Positions 57,348-57,492 of a stretch of 57,492 nucleotides of DNA are shown piece by piece. This DNA is from RGIG8709 sp045537065 (GTDB lineage: Bacteria; Bacillota; Clostridia; Monoglobales; Monoglobaceae). The translations under genes were made by a program, and so were the position numbers. The first letter of the stretch is position 1, and every line of letters starts with the position of its first letter. Under the pieces are notes generated by a model. That model saw only the letters and a list, made by a program, of their open reading frames with translations. It was not told where the DNA came from and made no database searches. Where the stretch lies: assembly GCA_045537065.1 (NCBI GenBank), contig JAZSOT010000071.1, positions 1 to 57,492 of the forward strand, written 5' to 3'.

Positions 57348-57492
57348 GGAAATGTACCCAAGTGGCTGAAGGGTCCGCACTCGAAATCCCCTCGGTTACA
57401 CTGTAACTATACCCCTACAAATGGCTTAACCGTGCGGGTTTAAGCGAGGTTCAAACCTTGTTTTTATACCCTTATCTAGCGGTTTTTCTAGC
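57348..57492 (+). tRNA. tRNA-Ser (anticodon CGA), interrupted after the anticodon loop; 3' part not found
   Basis: The 5' half is canonical for serine: acceptor GGAAATG (57348-57354), D-arm TACCCAAGTGGCTGAAGGGT, anticodon arm CCGCA and loop CTCGAAA with CGA at 57382-57384. Directly after the loop the expected TGCGG stem half, long variable arm, T-arm and CATTTCC acceptor half are missing. TGCGG occurs 47 nt later (57433-57437) and a T-loop-like GGTTCAAACC follows, but no CATTTCC before the window ends. An intron of which only the start is seen, or an insertion at the anticodon loop, would explain it. Confidence 0.6.

Noticed and set aside
57433..57470. TGCGG plus GGTTCAAACC as the true 3' half of tRNA-Ser
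   Set aside because: The T-stem pairs poorly, the variable arm is wrong for serine, and the acceptor strand CATTTCC is missing, so it does not complete the cloverleaf.

Overview
The window looks like chromosomal DNA of a low-GC, Gram-positive, spore-forming anaerobe of class Clostridia. The reasons are GerA/GerB/GerC germinant-receptor genes, spoVT, an S-layer-homology protein, a PerR-reverse rubrerythrin-ferritin block, a glgBCDAP glycogen cluster with the clostridial-type GlgD, and strong AGGAGG ribosome binding sites. The genus cannot be fixed from this sequence.

Layout. 1-1040: remains of a mobile element (KilA-N gene running off the left edge, nonsense-broken serine-recombinase remnant). 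1170-1412: tRNA-Thr and tRNA-Asp. 1464-6279: TspO, YetF/DUF421 with DUF4363, a Tet(M)-like GTPase fused to a Rae1/YacP-type NYN nuclease domain, and a DUF4160-DUF2442 pair. 6383-10069: SLH surface protein with an alanine-rich tail and its strong promoter. 10256-11942: pyrG. 11971-19282: a six-gene envelope-polysaccharide operon on the minus strand (MurJ flippase, O-antigen-ligase-like polymerase, glycosyltransferase, two DUF4330 proteins, ABC exporter). 19370-25970: amidase, secreted protein, YycH/YycI-like pair, nadE, phosphatases. 26106-28097: iron and peroxide block under an apparently autoregulated PerR promoter. 28165-31490: addB. 31659-39905: glycogen operon glgBCDAP. 39950-45702: mscL, an AbrB-zinc-ribbon regulator, a hairpin-array repeat, a germination operon with a candidate fourth subunit, spoVT. 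45795-47382: NSS-family symporter behind a structured leader that holds a 40-codon ORF.

47422-54856 is the most interesting part. A minus-strand series encodes a TetR regulator, a 1388-residue secreted beta-helix-like repeat protein, a 55-residue RiPP-precursor-like peptide, a four-helix membrane protein, a small four-Cys protein and a soluble S24/S26 peptidase. Upstream of tetR, two exact 22-bp inverted repeats (53727-53748 and 53975-53996) enclose a 226-bp segment with a consensus promoter (TTGACA-17-TATAGT) and a bidirectional terminator. Next to it lies a tyrosine recombinase with a complete catalytic set. This has the layout of a phase-variation switch. As assembled, the promoter faces away from tetR; flipping the segment would aim it at tetR and the surface-protein/peptide genes. 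Neither the switch nor the peptide pathway is proven by the sequence alone.

54943-57492: rpsB-tsf behind a consensus promoter and folded leader, two tandem tiny cysteine-rich membrane peptides, and a promoter-driven tRNA-Ser(CGA) whose 5' half is canonical but whose 3' half cannot be found before the window ends.
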